A DNA stretch of 64,000 bases from Candidatus Fermentibacter sp. (lineage in GTDB: Bacteria > Fermentibacterota > Fermentibacteria > Fermentibacterales > Fermentibacteraceae), in NCBI GenBank assembly GCA_030373045.1, contig JAUCPW010000009.1, positions 1 through 64,000 on the forward strand, given 5' to 3'. Shown here one piece after another: positions 56,897 to 64,000 of the stretch (position 1 is the first letter of the stretch; every line of letters begins with the position of its first letter). Made by a program: the position numbers and the translations under genes. The notes beneath the pieces are model-generated. The model had not been told where the DNA came from. It did no database searches and was given only the letters and a program-made list of their open reading frames with translations.

Positions 56897-59447
56897 GGGC
56901 GGCCAGCCAGTCCGCACCCCAGCCCGTCTCGGCCCTGAGAGGTACTTCGAGATCCATGGCGCCCTCCATGGACTCCTTCAGGATCAGGGCCACCCTGCCG
57001 GCCAGGTCCCCGGGGCAGGATGCCACCATCTCGTCGTGGACCTGCAGGACCAGCCCCGACCCCGGCACCTCGTCCCCGAGGCGCTTCGCGGCCCGCAGCA
57101 TGGCCAGCTTCATCAGGTCGGCAGCCGAACCCTGGACGGTCGTGTTCACCGCCATCCTCTCCATGGCCTTCCTGGCCGTACCCTTCGCAGCCGCCAGGCC
57201 GGCGAACGACCTCCTCCTGCCGAGTATCGTCCTCGTCTCCCCAGTCGACTCCGCCGTGGATATGCAGGCCCTGAGGAACGAGTCGATCTCCGGATAGGCG
57301 TCGAAGTACCGGTTGATTATCACCGCCGCCGAGGACCTGTCCAGGCCCAGCCTCTGCGCCAGCCCGTGGGCGCTGACGCCGTAGACTATCGAGAAGTTGA
57401 CCTCCTTCGCCCTGCGCCTCTGCTCGGGACCGGACGAGCCGAAAACGGCCAGGGCGGTCATGGCATGGATGTCGGCATCCTCCATGTAGGCCTGCCTCAG
57501 CCGCCCTTCGCCGGCCAGGTGGGCCAGGAGCCTGAGTTCGATCTGTGAATAGTCCGCACTCACCAGCACTTCCCCGCGCCCGGGGGCCCTGAAGCACTTC
57601 CTGAGGGTCCTTCCCCTCTCGGTGCGGATCGGGATGTTCTGGAGGTTCGGGTCGCTGGAGCTCAGCCTCCCGGTGGCCGTGACGGCCTGGTTGAAGGAGG
57701 TGTGCACGAGCCCGGTGTCGGGCGAGACGAACGAAGGCAGCCTGTCGACGTATGTCGAGAGGAGCTTGGAAACCTCCCTGTGTTCCGAAACGATACCCAC
57801 GAAGGGATGCGCTCCTGCAAGGTTCTGGAGCACCGTACCGTCCGAGGAGTCCGCCCCCCTGCCGGTCTTCCCGAGCCTGGGGAGGCCCAGCCTGTCGAAG
57901 AGGATGGCCGATATCTGGGCGGGGCTCCGCAGGTTGACCCGGGTGCCGATGAGCTTCGAGGCTTCCGCCTCGATCCCTTCGAGTTCCGAGAGCAGGCCCT
58001 TCCTCATCTCCGCGAGGTTCGCCGTGTCCAGGGAGACTCCCCGCCGTTCCATCCCCGCGAGAACGGCCGAGAGCGGGAGTTCCAGGTCGCGATAGATGCT
58101 CGAAAGGGATGGATCGCTGGAGATCCGGTCCTCCAGGGTCCTGAGGGTTCGGAGGCCGAGGCGCGCCGAGCTGCAGGAAGCCCGGGCGTGCCCGCCGGCG
58201 GAGTCTCCGGGTGACCCGGGATCGAGGACGTAGGCAGCAAGACCGAGGTCGCCGGCGGGGGGTTCCGGGCGGACACCCATGCTCCATGCCGCGTGCAGGA
58301 AGCTCTTGGAGTCGCGGCAGAGAAAGCGCCCCGAGCCGAGTATCGCTGCGATCCCGGCGGGAGGCGTCTCCTCCCCGGCTGTCTCGAAGAACCAGTCCTC
58401 CCCCTCCCCGTCGCCCGAGACCGCGATTTCGCCTGGCGCGCGGTGGATGGATGGCGCCGGGGAGAACTCCACGAAGGGGGTCGATCCTTCCGAGAGGAGG
58501 CGGATGAGCCCGGCGGCGTCACCGGAGGGTTCCACCCGCGGCTCCTCCATGCCCGGGGAGGTCGGGGAAGGCTCTCCCGGCGCGGACCGCAGCCCGAGTT
58601 TCGCCGCTAGCGCCCTCATGCCGAAGCGTTCCAGGACGGGGGCCGATTCCGCACCCGGCGGGCGCAGCAGGAACGAGGAGGGGTCACCGGTGCCCGGGGC
58701 GTCGTATCTGAGCCTGACCAGTTCCAGGCTCATCGCAACCGAGTCCCTCGATTCGAGGAGCTTCCGTCTCAGCGACCCGGGCTCCACGGAATCCAGATGC
58801 GCATAGATGTCCTCGATCGAGCCGAATTCCCTCACCAGCATGGACGCGGTCTTCGGTCCCACCCCCCTGGCTCCGGGCACGTTGTCGGAGGAGTCCCCCG
58901 CGAGGGCCAGGAGGTCGGCTATGTGCGCCGGCGGAGCACCGGCGACCTCCTCGACCCGGTCGGGACCGACGGTCTCCTGTGGCTTTCCGGGGCGCCCCGG
59001 CCTGATGACCGACACCCTGTCGGAAACGAGCTGGAGGAGGTCCTTGTCGGCCGAGAGTACGATCACGTCCCAGCCGGATGCCTCCGCGCCCCTTGCTGCC
59101 GATGCGATGAGGTCGTCGGCCTCCCAGCCGGGTTCCTCCAGCGTGCTGATGCCCAGGGCCCGCAGGAGGGCGGGAGCCGCCAGCGCCTGGTCGACCAGCT
59201 CCGCGGGGGTTTCGGGGCGGTTGGCCTTGTACTCCGGGAAGAGCTCGTTCCTGAAGCCCGGTTCGTGCGAGTCGAAGGCGGCGGCGGCGGCATCCGGCGA
59301 GAGCCGGGCGAGCAGCGTGATCGTCTCGGTCAGGAGATGGTGGAGCCCGCTCGTCACCATCCCGTCGGGTGCCCGAAGAGGATTGCGCGACATGGCGAAG
59401 TGGCCCCGGTAGAGCATGCCCATGCTGTCGACCAGAAGGAGCTTCAC
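56889..59447 (-). CDS. polA: DNA polymerase I, probably without proofreading activity
   Basis: An 852-residue protein from GTG 59447 (GTGA overlap). 5'-nuclease domain to about residue 280 (VDSMGMLYRGHFAM, ADKDLLQLV, ALAGDSSDNVPGARGVGPKTA); polymerase domain from about residue 460 (TATGRLSSSDPNLQNIPIRTERGR, SADYSQIELRLLAHLAGE, RRRAKEVNFSIVYG, QVHDEMV). The middle 3'-5' exonuclease region is shrunken and lacks the D-x-E pair (FVEFSPAPS), keeping only DLGLAAYVLDP, so editing is likely lost, as in Taq-type polymerases. It repairs and processes Okazaki fragments. Confidence 0.95.
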   Translation of the reverse strand: MKLLLVDSMGMLYRGHFAMSRNPLRAPDGMVTSGLHHLLTETITLLARLSPDAAAAAFDSHEPGFRNELFPEYKANRPETPAELVDQALAAPALLRALGISTLEEPGWEADDLIASAARGAEASGWDVIVLSADKDLLQLVSDRVSVIRPGRPGKPQETVGPDRVEEVAGAPPAHIADLLALAGDSSDNVPGARGVGPKTASMLVREFGSIEDIYAHLDSVEPGSLRRKLLESRDSVAMSLELVRLRYDAPGTGDPSSFLLRPPGAESAPVLERFGMRALAAKLGLRSAPGEPSPTSPGMEEPRVEPSGDAAGLIRLLSEGSTPFVEFSPAPSIHRAPGEIAVSGDGEGEDWFFETAGEETPPAGIAAILGSGRFLCRDSKSFLHAAWSMGVRPEPPAGDLGLAAYVLDPGSPGDSAGGHARASCSSARLGLRTLRTLEDRISSDPSLSSIYRDLELPLSAVLAGMERRGVSLDTANLAEMRKGLLSELEGIEAEASKLIGTRVNLRSPAQISAILFDRLGLPRLGKTGRGADSSDGTVLQNLAGAHPFVGIVSEHREVSKLLSTYVDRLPSFVSPDTGLVHTSFNQAVTATGRLSSSDPNLQNIPIRTERGRTLRKCFRAPGRGEVLVSADYSQIELRLLAHLAGEGRLRQAYMEDADIHAMTALAVFGSSGPEQRRRAKEVNFSIVYGVSAHGLAQRLGLDRSSAAVIINRYFDAYPEIDSFLRACISTAESTGETRTILGRRRSFAGLAAAKGTARKAMERMAVNTTVQGSAADLMKLAMLRAAKRLGDEVPGSGLVLQVHDEMVASCPGDLAGRVALILKESMEGAMDLEVPLRAETGWGADWLAAHA

Positions 59448-60358
59448 GGGCCGGTCCCGAGCATCGCCGAGGCGGCGTTCGCCACCTCCTCGACCGTGAT
59501 CGATCCGAGGCAGGGCGGAGCGCCGCCTTCGGGGCAGCGTTTCCGGAAGCATGGCGAACATGCGTATCCGGCCGCACGCACCGTCGTCACTCTCCTCCCG
59601 GATGGGGCCGTCCACGCCGGGGAGGTCGAACCGAACACCACGACGGACGGGACTCCCAGGAGTGCTGCGAGGTGCATCCCTCCGGAATCGTTGCCGATGG
59701 CTGTGCGCGAGCCTGCGAGCGCCGCGCACAACAGCGGATAGGAGAGGCCGGCCGCAGTCCGGGCTCCGCCGCCCGAGGCGCTGCAGATCTCCGAGAGCAG
59801 GGGGGCCTCCCCGGCGCTGCCGTAGAACACCGCCGGGAGCCCGGTGCGGGACGAGACGATCCGGGCGGCTTCGGCAAAGCCGTGCCACCTCTTGGCCGGT
59901 CCGAACGCCGCTCCGGGGAAGACTGCGATGTGCGGAGGCGAACCCGGCTCGAGGTCAGGTATCTCCACCGGTGCGGGCTCGGAACCGGCCTCGCGGGCCA
60001 GACGCTCGAAGTCCAGGCTGTGGTGGTGCCCTCTGCCGGCGGGAGGGACAATGCGCCTCGACAGGAGGAGGTCCCTCATCTGCCCGGCATGGCCGATCCT
60101 CTCCGGGATGCCCGATCTGAATCCCATCCAGGCCGATCTGAAGGAGTCGGTGAGGAGCAGCAGGCGCGAATAGTCTCCACGGCGAGGCAGGGATCGCGAA
60201 TCGATGACGGGGACGCCCGGGAACATCACGGGAAGGAGGCCCGAAATCCTGCCGTGCGCCCAGAACCCCATGCCTCCGGGACTCCTCGACAGGCCGGACA
60301 GGGCCTCCATGCTCATCACGAGATCACCAAGCCAGTTGGGGACTCTGACCAGGAGCAC
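59444..60358 (-). CDS. Family 9 glycosyltransferase (heptosyltransferase-like)
   Basis: A 304-residue protein from GTG 60358. VRVPNWLGDLVMSM is the WaaC/WaaF-type N-terminus; FPGAAFGPAKRW and GNDSGGMHLAALLGVPSVVVFGSTSP are the donor-site motifs, and CSPCFRKRCPEGG occurs in many heptosyltransferase II proteins. It probably adds a heptose to lipid A-core or a similar surface glycan in the inner leaflet. It is coupled to polA and, 3 nt upstream, to another GT9-like protein. Confidence 0.9.
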   Translation of the reverse strand: MLLVRVPNWLGDLVMSMEALSGLSRSPGGMGFWAHGRISGLLPVMFPGVPVIDSRSLPRRGDYSRLLLLTDSFRSAWMGFRSGIPERIGHAGQMRDLLLSRRIVPPAGRGHHHSLDFERLAREAGSEPAPVEIPDLEPGSPPHIAVFPGAAFGPAKRWHGFAEAARIVSSRTGLPAVFYGSAGEAPLLSEICSASGGGARTAAGLSYPLLCAALAGSRTAIGNDSGGMHLAALLGVPSVVVFGSTSPAWTAPSGRRVTTVRAAGYACSPCFRKRCPEGGAPPCLGSITVEEVANAASAMLGTGP

Positions 60359-60361
60359 GGA

Positions 60362-61252
60362 TCACCAGCCGGTCCTCAGGAGTTCGGCCCATGCGTCGGC
60401 CAGACCCTGCGCATCCCCGGCGGGAGGACGTCCCCAGTTCGGGAAGGCGGACTTCCTGTCCAGGCCAACAACCGGCACGCCCATGGCCGATGCCTGGGCC
60501 CAGTGGACCGGATCGTCCGTGGCCACCACCGTCGCCCCGGCGATGACGGCGGCCTTCACCGACGGGGGCTGTCCGGCCACGGGTCCCTCCTTCGAGTCCA
60601 TCGAGACGATCCTCATGGGCAGCTCGGCGCCGTGCCTCCTCAGGATGTCCGCGACTCGCAAGGTGGAAGCCATGTAGGGCAGCACGGAGCCCGATACCGG
60701 CGACAGCAGGGAGGCGGCCTGAGCCATCTCGCCCCGGGGCATGGAAGGCCTCCACGAAGTGTCCGGGCTGGCCCCGAGCAGCTTGGACAGCTCGTACATC
60801 CTCGCCGGAACCGGCATGGCCTTCAGGTTGAAGACGAGGTTGGCATCCTCGTCGGGCCTCGTGTAGATGCGGATCGCGTCACGGAACCTCTTCGCGATCG
60901 GCCTGATGGCGCTGTCGGGAAACTCCGACACCACCAGGACTATCCTGGCGTCGGGGAGCACGTCGGTGAAGGACCCGCGTCCTCCCCTGCCCGGGACGTA
61001 GACGGTCACGGCCGGGGGCACGTCCAGCAGGGACGGCACGTCGACATCCTCCGCGGGCAGGATCATCTCGATGGCCGTGCCGGGGAGCGAGCGCGCCACG
61101 GAATTGGCCAGGAAAAGCGCAGCCCACGAGTCGAACCCCGTGGATCCCGCCAGGATGGCGATCCCCTCCGGTGACAGCAGGTCGTCGGGGAGATGTATCA
61201 TGAGTTCCTTCGGAGCCGGTCTTCGTCCCGTGAGGAAACCGGGCAGCCTCAT
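60362..61252 (-). CDS. Divergent family 9 glycosyltransferase-like protein
   Basis: A 296-residue protein from ATG 61252 (ATGA overlap). It shows a Rossmann-like LMIHLPDDLLSPEGIAILAG, FANSVARSLPGTAIEMILP and late VIAGATVVATDDPVHWAQASAMGVPVVGLDRKSAFP, the GT-B 'D/N-x-x-x-H-x-x-A-x-x-x-G-P' region. The heptosyltransferase Gly-rich N-terminus is altered. It is encoded directly before the clear GT9 enzyme, so both may act in one glycan pathway. Activity not certain. Confidence 0.7.
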   Translation of the reverse strand: MRLPGFLTGRRPAPKELMIHLPDDLLSPEGIAILAGSTGFDSWAALFLANSVARSLPGTAIEMILPAEDVDVPSLLDVPPAVTVYVPGRGGRGSFTDVLPDARIVLVVSEFPDSAIRPIAKRFRDAIRIYTRPDEDANLVFNLKAMPVPARMYELSKLLGASPDTSWRPSMPRGEMAQAASLLSPVSGSVLPYMASTLRVADILRRHGAELPMRIVSMDSKEGPVAGQPPSVKAAVIAGATVVATDDPVHWAQASAMGVPVVGLDRKSAFPNWGRPPAGDAQGLADAWAELLRTGW

Positions 61253-61941
61253 TCCAGATCCTCCAGAAGCCTGCGCGCCATGTCCCTGACGGCGATCGAC
61301 GCCTCCGGCGAGCCCGCCAGGGAATCCAGCAGGAGCAAGGATCTCGAGGTTCCTCCGGCCCTCCAGGAGCATAGCGCCTCCTGGATCCTGGGAAGCCCCT
61401 CCGAGGGGAAGGCCCGGGCGAGGAACTCCGCCTGCGCCACGGCGTCGTCATCCCTGCCTGCGGAGAGTGTCGCGAACGAGAGGTCGAGCGCCGCGTAGTA
61501 GGATCTCCTCACCGTGGTGGCGCAGTCGATCGCCTCGGCGAACTCCGAGGCTGCATCGCCCGGGAGGCCCCTGTAGAGGAGGGCCGTTCCTCTGGCCCTG
61601 TGGACCAGCCAGGGATCCCCCTGCACCGATTCGAGCCCCGCGACGGCCATGCTGTCCAGCCCGGCCGTCCATGCGAGCCTGGCATACCAGTAGTCGAACT
61701 CGCCCCGGAGGGAGTCCGTGCCGGCGATCCGCTCCAGATCGCACAGCAGCATGTGGGCCCTTCCGGAATGGCCGGCATAGAGAGCTTCCTCGAGGAGCGT
61801 GCAAAGGACACGGCATTCCCCCGCGGCACTGCCCGCCTGCTCGTAGAGGACCCCCGCCTCCCACAGCCTGCCTGCGGTCTCCAGCTCCCGCGCATCATCG
61901 AGAATTCCGCAGAACAGAGCGGCAGTAATGAGGAGCGTCAT
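61249..61941 (-). CDS. Secreted TPR-like helical repeat protein
   Basis: A 230-residue protein starting at ATG 61941 (ATGA overlap). N-terminal hydrophobic stretch (MTLLITAALFCGIL) then TPR-like helices (ETAGRLWEAGVLYEQAG, YWYARLAWTAGLDSMAVAGLESVQG, ALLYRGLPGDAASEFAEAI, AQAEFLARAFPSEGLPRIQEALCSWRAG). No further family signature. It is probably a periplasmic scaffold of the same operon. Confidence 0.68.
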   Translation of the reverse strand: MTLLITAALFCGILDDARELETAGRLWEAGVLYEQAGSAAGECRVLCTLLEEALYAGHSGRAHMLLCDLERIAGTDSLRGEFDYWYARLAWTAGLDSMAVAGLESVQGDPWLVHRARGTALLYRGLPGDAASEFAEAIDCATTVRRSYYAALDLSFATLSAGRDDDAVAQAEFLARAFPSEGLPRIQEALCSWRAGGTSRSLLLLDSLAGSPEASIAVRDMARRLLEDLE

Positions 61942-62543
61942 TTCGCGTACCTCGCGAGCAGCCGTCTGATGAGCCTCAGATAGCCGGCCGCCCCGAACAG
62001 GGTCGAAGCCAGCGCCAGGAACTCGGCGGTTCCGGCAATGGTGGAGTATACGGCCTTTCCCGGAAGGGCGGCCGATCCGGCGGCACTCGCGGCAAGGACG
62101 AAGCTCAGGATCACCACGAGCTTCTCGCTGGTCGGGATGACGACGAGCGGCTTGCCCACGCCCCAGGAGACCACCGTGGTGGCCGCGAGCACCAGCAGGT
62201 GGTACCCCGACAGGGCAGCCGCCGCGAGTGTGTCCACCCATCCCGCCCTGGCCATCACCAGCAGGGTCACGGACAGGAATATCTTGTCGGCTACGAAGTC
62301 GAGTACCTTCCCCTCGAAGGAAGACCTGCGGAGCCTGCGGGCGGTCCACCCGTCGAGGTAGTCGGTGGCTGCCGCCCCGAGCACTATCCAGAACAGGGCC
62401 AGCGGTTCGATCCCATAGTATGCCATGGCGCCGACCCAGATGGCGGCCAGCATCCGCAGGCCGGTGACCAGGGCGGGGACGACGGGCGGCCAGCGCACCG
62501 CCTGGGAATCCGGCGGGAAGGCCTCAGCGCCCTGCTGCCTCAT
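61938..62543 (-). CDS. CDP-alcohol phosphatidyltransferase (PgsA-like)
   Basis: A 201-residue membrane enzyme. The CDP-alcohol motif D-x2-D-G-x2-A-R-x8-G-x3-D-x3-D is seen as DYLDGWTARRLRRSSFEGKVLDFVADK (about residues 61-87). Five or six helices follow. It would transfer a phosphatidyl group from CDP-diacylglycerol to glycerol 3-phosphate or a similar alcohol; PgsA is the usual assignment but the acceptor is not certain. ATG 62543 overlaps the preceding gene by 20 nt. Confidence 0.85.
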   Translation of the reverse strand: MRQQGAEAFPPDSQAVRWPPVVPALVTGLRMLAAIWVGAMAYYGIEPLALFWIVLGAAATDYLDGWTARRLRRSSFEGKVLDFVADKIFLSVTLLVMARAGWVDTLAAAALSGYHLLVLAATTVVSWGVGKPLVVIPTSEKLVVILSFVLAASAAGSAALPGKAVYSTIAGTAEFLALASTLFGAAGYLRLIRRLLARYAK

Positions 62544-63186
62544 CGGTCCTCCTGAAGAACGGATCGATCTCGTCGAGCCAGATGATGCCGTCATGGGGGA
62601 AGCTCCCCGACGGGAAGGCCTCCGAGATGCAGGCCATGTCCACGGGCGAGGGGAACGCTTCGGGATGGAACAGCCCGTCGGGGGGCAGGACCATCCATCC
62701 GGCGGCCAGCACCGCCGCGATGGACTGGGCGGCGTCGTCACCTTCGAGGTCCGGAGGGGGTTCGGGCAGCATGGCGAGATAGGGATGAAGGGAATAGCGC
62801 CCGTACCACGAGGCGGCCATGGCCAGATCCCGCCTGTTGGCCGGGATCCTGGCGCCGCGGCCTTCGAGGCAGGCCGACGCCCTTCCGGGCTCTCCGCCGG
62901 CGACCAGGACCAGAACGAGGGGCATGAGGGCCGTCCTGTCGCCTGCCCTGAGCCTGTCCCGCAGGCGCTCCTCGGCCGTGATCCCCTCCGTGGCTATCTC
63001 CGCGGATGTAGGCGTGGAGTATGTGGACGACATGCCCGAAAGCGCATCGAAGCCTCCCTGGTCCATCACGACGAGGGAGACGAGGGATGCGGCCGCAGCG
63101 GAACCCGTCCGGGGGATCATGCCCGCCCTGAGCTGCCATGTCGCGGTGTCGGCGGAGGCGCCTGCGCATAGCAGCATGGCGATCAA
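62524..63186 (-). CDS. Exported protein of unknown function, first gene after tRNA-Gly
   Basis: About 220 residues. Starts at TTG 63186 or ATG 63177; both are weakly supported by ribosome sites. The upstream frame runs through tRNA-Gly and is not coding. The N-terminus (LIAMLLCAGASADTATW) is a short signal-like stretch. Body: helical (TAEERLRDRLRAGDRTALMPLVLVL), then GWMVLPPDGLFHPEAFPSPVDM and GIIWLDEIDPFFRR. Not recognised. It begins 15 nt after the tRNA 3' end and opens a long operon that reaches polA. Confidence 0.55.
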   Translation of the reverse strand: MIAMLLCAGASADTATWQLRAGMIPRTGSAAAASLVSLVVMDQGGFDALSGMSSTYSTPTSAEIATEGITAEERLRDRLRAGDRTALMPLVLVLVAGGEPGRASACLEGRGARIPANRRDLAMAASWYGRYSLHPYLAMLPEPPPDLEGDDAAQSIAAVLAAGWMVLPPDGLFHPEAFPSPVDMACISEAFPSGSFPHDGIIWLDEIDPFFRRTDEAAGR

Positions 63187-63200
63187 TCCGAAGGGGATCC

Positions 63201-63276
63201 TGGAGCGGGCAACGGGATTCGAACCCGCGACTTTCAGCATGGGAGGCTGACACTCTACCAACTGAGCTATGCCCGC
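63201..63276 (-). tRNA. tRNA-Gly (CCC)
   Basis: A 76-nt tRNA with encoded CCA. Acceptor GCGGGCA/TGCCCGC, D-arm TAGCTCAGTTGGTAGAG, anticodon loop CTCCCAT (anticodon CCC), T-arm GGGTTCGAATCCC, discriminator T. It precedes a protein operon by 15 nt in the same direction. Confidence 0.97.
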
Positions 63277-63291
63277 TCCGGACGGGGGAAT

Positions 63292-63320
63292 TGAATAGGC
63301 GAAGGAGCTCCCGGCGTCAA
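63292..63320 (-). promoter_or_regulatory. Promoter of tRNA-Gly and probably of the following operon
   Basis: TTGACG (63315-63320), 17-nt spacer, TATTCA (63292-63297) on the minus strand. The tRNA 5' end is 16 nt past the -10. Confidence 0.62.
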
Positions 63321-63326
63321 GCCCGT

Positions 63327-64000
63327 TCAAGAGAGGGGCTCCAGGGTTTCGCCCTCGTAGACGGGCCTGGCTTCACCCTCGAGCCACCACCCTGCATCAT
63401 CCATGCCGACTTCGAGAGGAGATCCTCCCGGAGGATGCACCGTGCAGGGCAGGGAGACACGCCCGCAGCGAAGACCCGCGAAGACCGCAGCGACCGCTCC
63501 CGTGCCGCAGGCCAGGGTCTCGCCCTCCACGCCCCTCTCCCATGTCCTGATCCGCATCGATCCGGGTGTCTCGACGCATGCGAAGTCCACGTTCGCCCCT
63601 GCCGGCCCGGTTTCGGGGGCCCGCCTCAGGGTCGCGGCGGAGGACTCGAACAGGCCGTCGTAGAGATCATCCCTGAAGACCACGAGGTGGGGCACCCCGG
63701 TGTCCTCGAGGGATGCCTCCAGGGTCGCCGCGACTCCGCCGGGTCCGGGAGCAGCGAGCGACAGACTCCCGGAGAGAGCGACCGGGGCGGTGAACCAGAG
63801 CCTCACCGTCCCGCCCGGCCTCACTTCGGCCCGGTGCGTTCCGGCGTCGCTCTCGAAAGTCTGCACGGGTCCGGCGGCGCCCCTCATGACGGCGAAACGG
63901 GCGATGCAGCGGCCTCCGTTCCCGCACATGGAGGCCCGGCCCCCGTCGCTGTTGTAGTAGACCATCCGGTAGTCGGAGGTGCGGGACTCCCTGAGTTCGA
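63327..64000 (-). CDS. dapF: Diaminopimelate epimerase (5' end outside the window)
   Basis: About 224 residues are visible, ending at the stop near 63327. DYRMVYYNSDGGRASMCGNGGRC holds the first catalytic cysteine and MRIRTWERGVEGETLACGTGAVAAV the second, as in DapF. It converts LL- to meso-diaminopimelate for peptidoglycan and lysine. The N-terminal residues lie beyond the right edge. Confidence 0.95.
   Translation of the reverse strand, partial: ELRESRTSDYRMVYYNSDGGRASMCGNGGRCIARFAVMRGAAGPVQTFESDAGTHRAEVRPGGTVRLWFTAPVALSGSLSLAAPGPGGVAATLEASLEDTGVPHLVVFRDDLYDGLFESSAATLRRAPETGPAGANVDFACVETPGSMRIRTWERGVEGETLACGTGAVAAVFAGLRCGRVSLPCTVHPPGGSPLEVGMDDAGWWLEGEARPVYEGETLEPLS

Noticed and set aside
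62524-63330. Extended frame for the first gene after tRNA-Gly, starting at 63330
   Set aside because: The extra residues (AQLVECQPP, NPVAR) are a translation of the tRNA itself; the true start must lie after 63201.

Overview
The window is a dense, GC-rich bacterial chromosome segment. It holds about 59 protein genes and three tRNA genes, with almost no spacer DNA and many 1-4 nt start/stop overlaps (ATGA, GTGA, TTGA). Two secreted proteins end in FlgD-like C-terminal sorting domains of the kind read by type IX secretion. Other traits are a complete moxR-bat aerotolerance-type operon, a TonB-dependent receptor, heptosyltransferase-like GT9 enzymes, a 1,417-residue 2-hydroxyacyl-CoA dehydratase activase and an orphan sodium-pump decarboxylase beta subunit. 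Together these point to an anaerobic or fermentative Gram-negative of the FCB assemblage, for example the Fermentibacterota/Eisenbacteria neighbourhood. The phylum is an inference. No 16S gene or plasmid/phage marker is present, and I see no insertion sequence or CRISPR array.

Layout, left to right. 1-1639: end of a secreted BNR-repeat protein. 1772-8615 (minus): batD, batC/E, batB, batA, a BatD-tail-like membrane protein, a DUF58 protein and moxR, running on from phosphohexomutase, a histidine-kinase-like protein that has lost its phospho-acceptor His, and a TPR protein. 12575-15745 (minus): hutI, rpmA and a secreted M14 carboxypeptidase. 15746-16065 is the longest gene-free stretch. It carries a chain of short-loop palindromes immediately 3' of tRNA-Pro. 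16194-21780 (minus): a PHP/glycosyltransferase fusion, then a cobalamin-riboswitch-controlled TonB receptor plus beta-propeller lipoprotein. 21827-24125: an amine-oxidase-fold flavoprotein and a UPF0104 membrane protein. 24172-25907 (plus): ABC exporter. 25926-31819 (minus): M18 aminopeptidase, dehydratase activase and a small lipoprotein. 31850-36664 (plus): promoter and three-gene operon of two alkaline-phosphatase-fold proteins plus a membrane protein. 36639-38486 (minus): ATP sulfurylase with a degenerate APS-kinase-like partner and a small RHH-like protein. 38532-41119 (plus): second ABC exporter with a His-rich protein. 42027-43112: tandem cyclic-nucleotide-binding proteins. 43219-47548 (minus): smpB-amidase-gerM-murI-rph-rdgB, a conserved cluster. 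47564-50201: tRNA-Leu, oadB, rmlC, nth. 51129-54642 (plus): radical SAM enzyme, a succinyl-CoA-synthetase-like beta subunit fused to a ferredoxin, and the alpha subunit. 54646-63276 (minus): GNAT, sulfatase-fold lipoprotein, polA, two GT9-type proteins, CDP-alcohol phosphatidyltransferase and others, headed by tRNA-Gly. 63327-64000: dapF, cut by the window edge.

Three regulatory habits stand out. Promoters at the tRNAs and several genes fit TTGACN-N16/17-TAGAAT. At least three genes (smpB most clearly) have no usable ATG/GTG/TTG and appear to start at CTG behind a strong GGAGG. The B12 riboswitch ends in a hairpin that buries the receptor's Shine-Dalgarno sequence.

The most novel-looking unit is the radical SAM/acyl-CoA-synthetase-ferredoxin operon at 51129-54642. 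After it come the Walker-A-less APS-kinase-like protein beside sat and the hairpin chain trailing tRNA-Pro.
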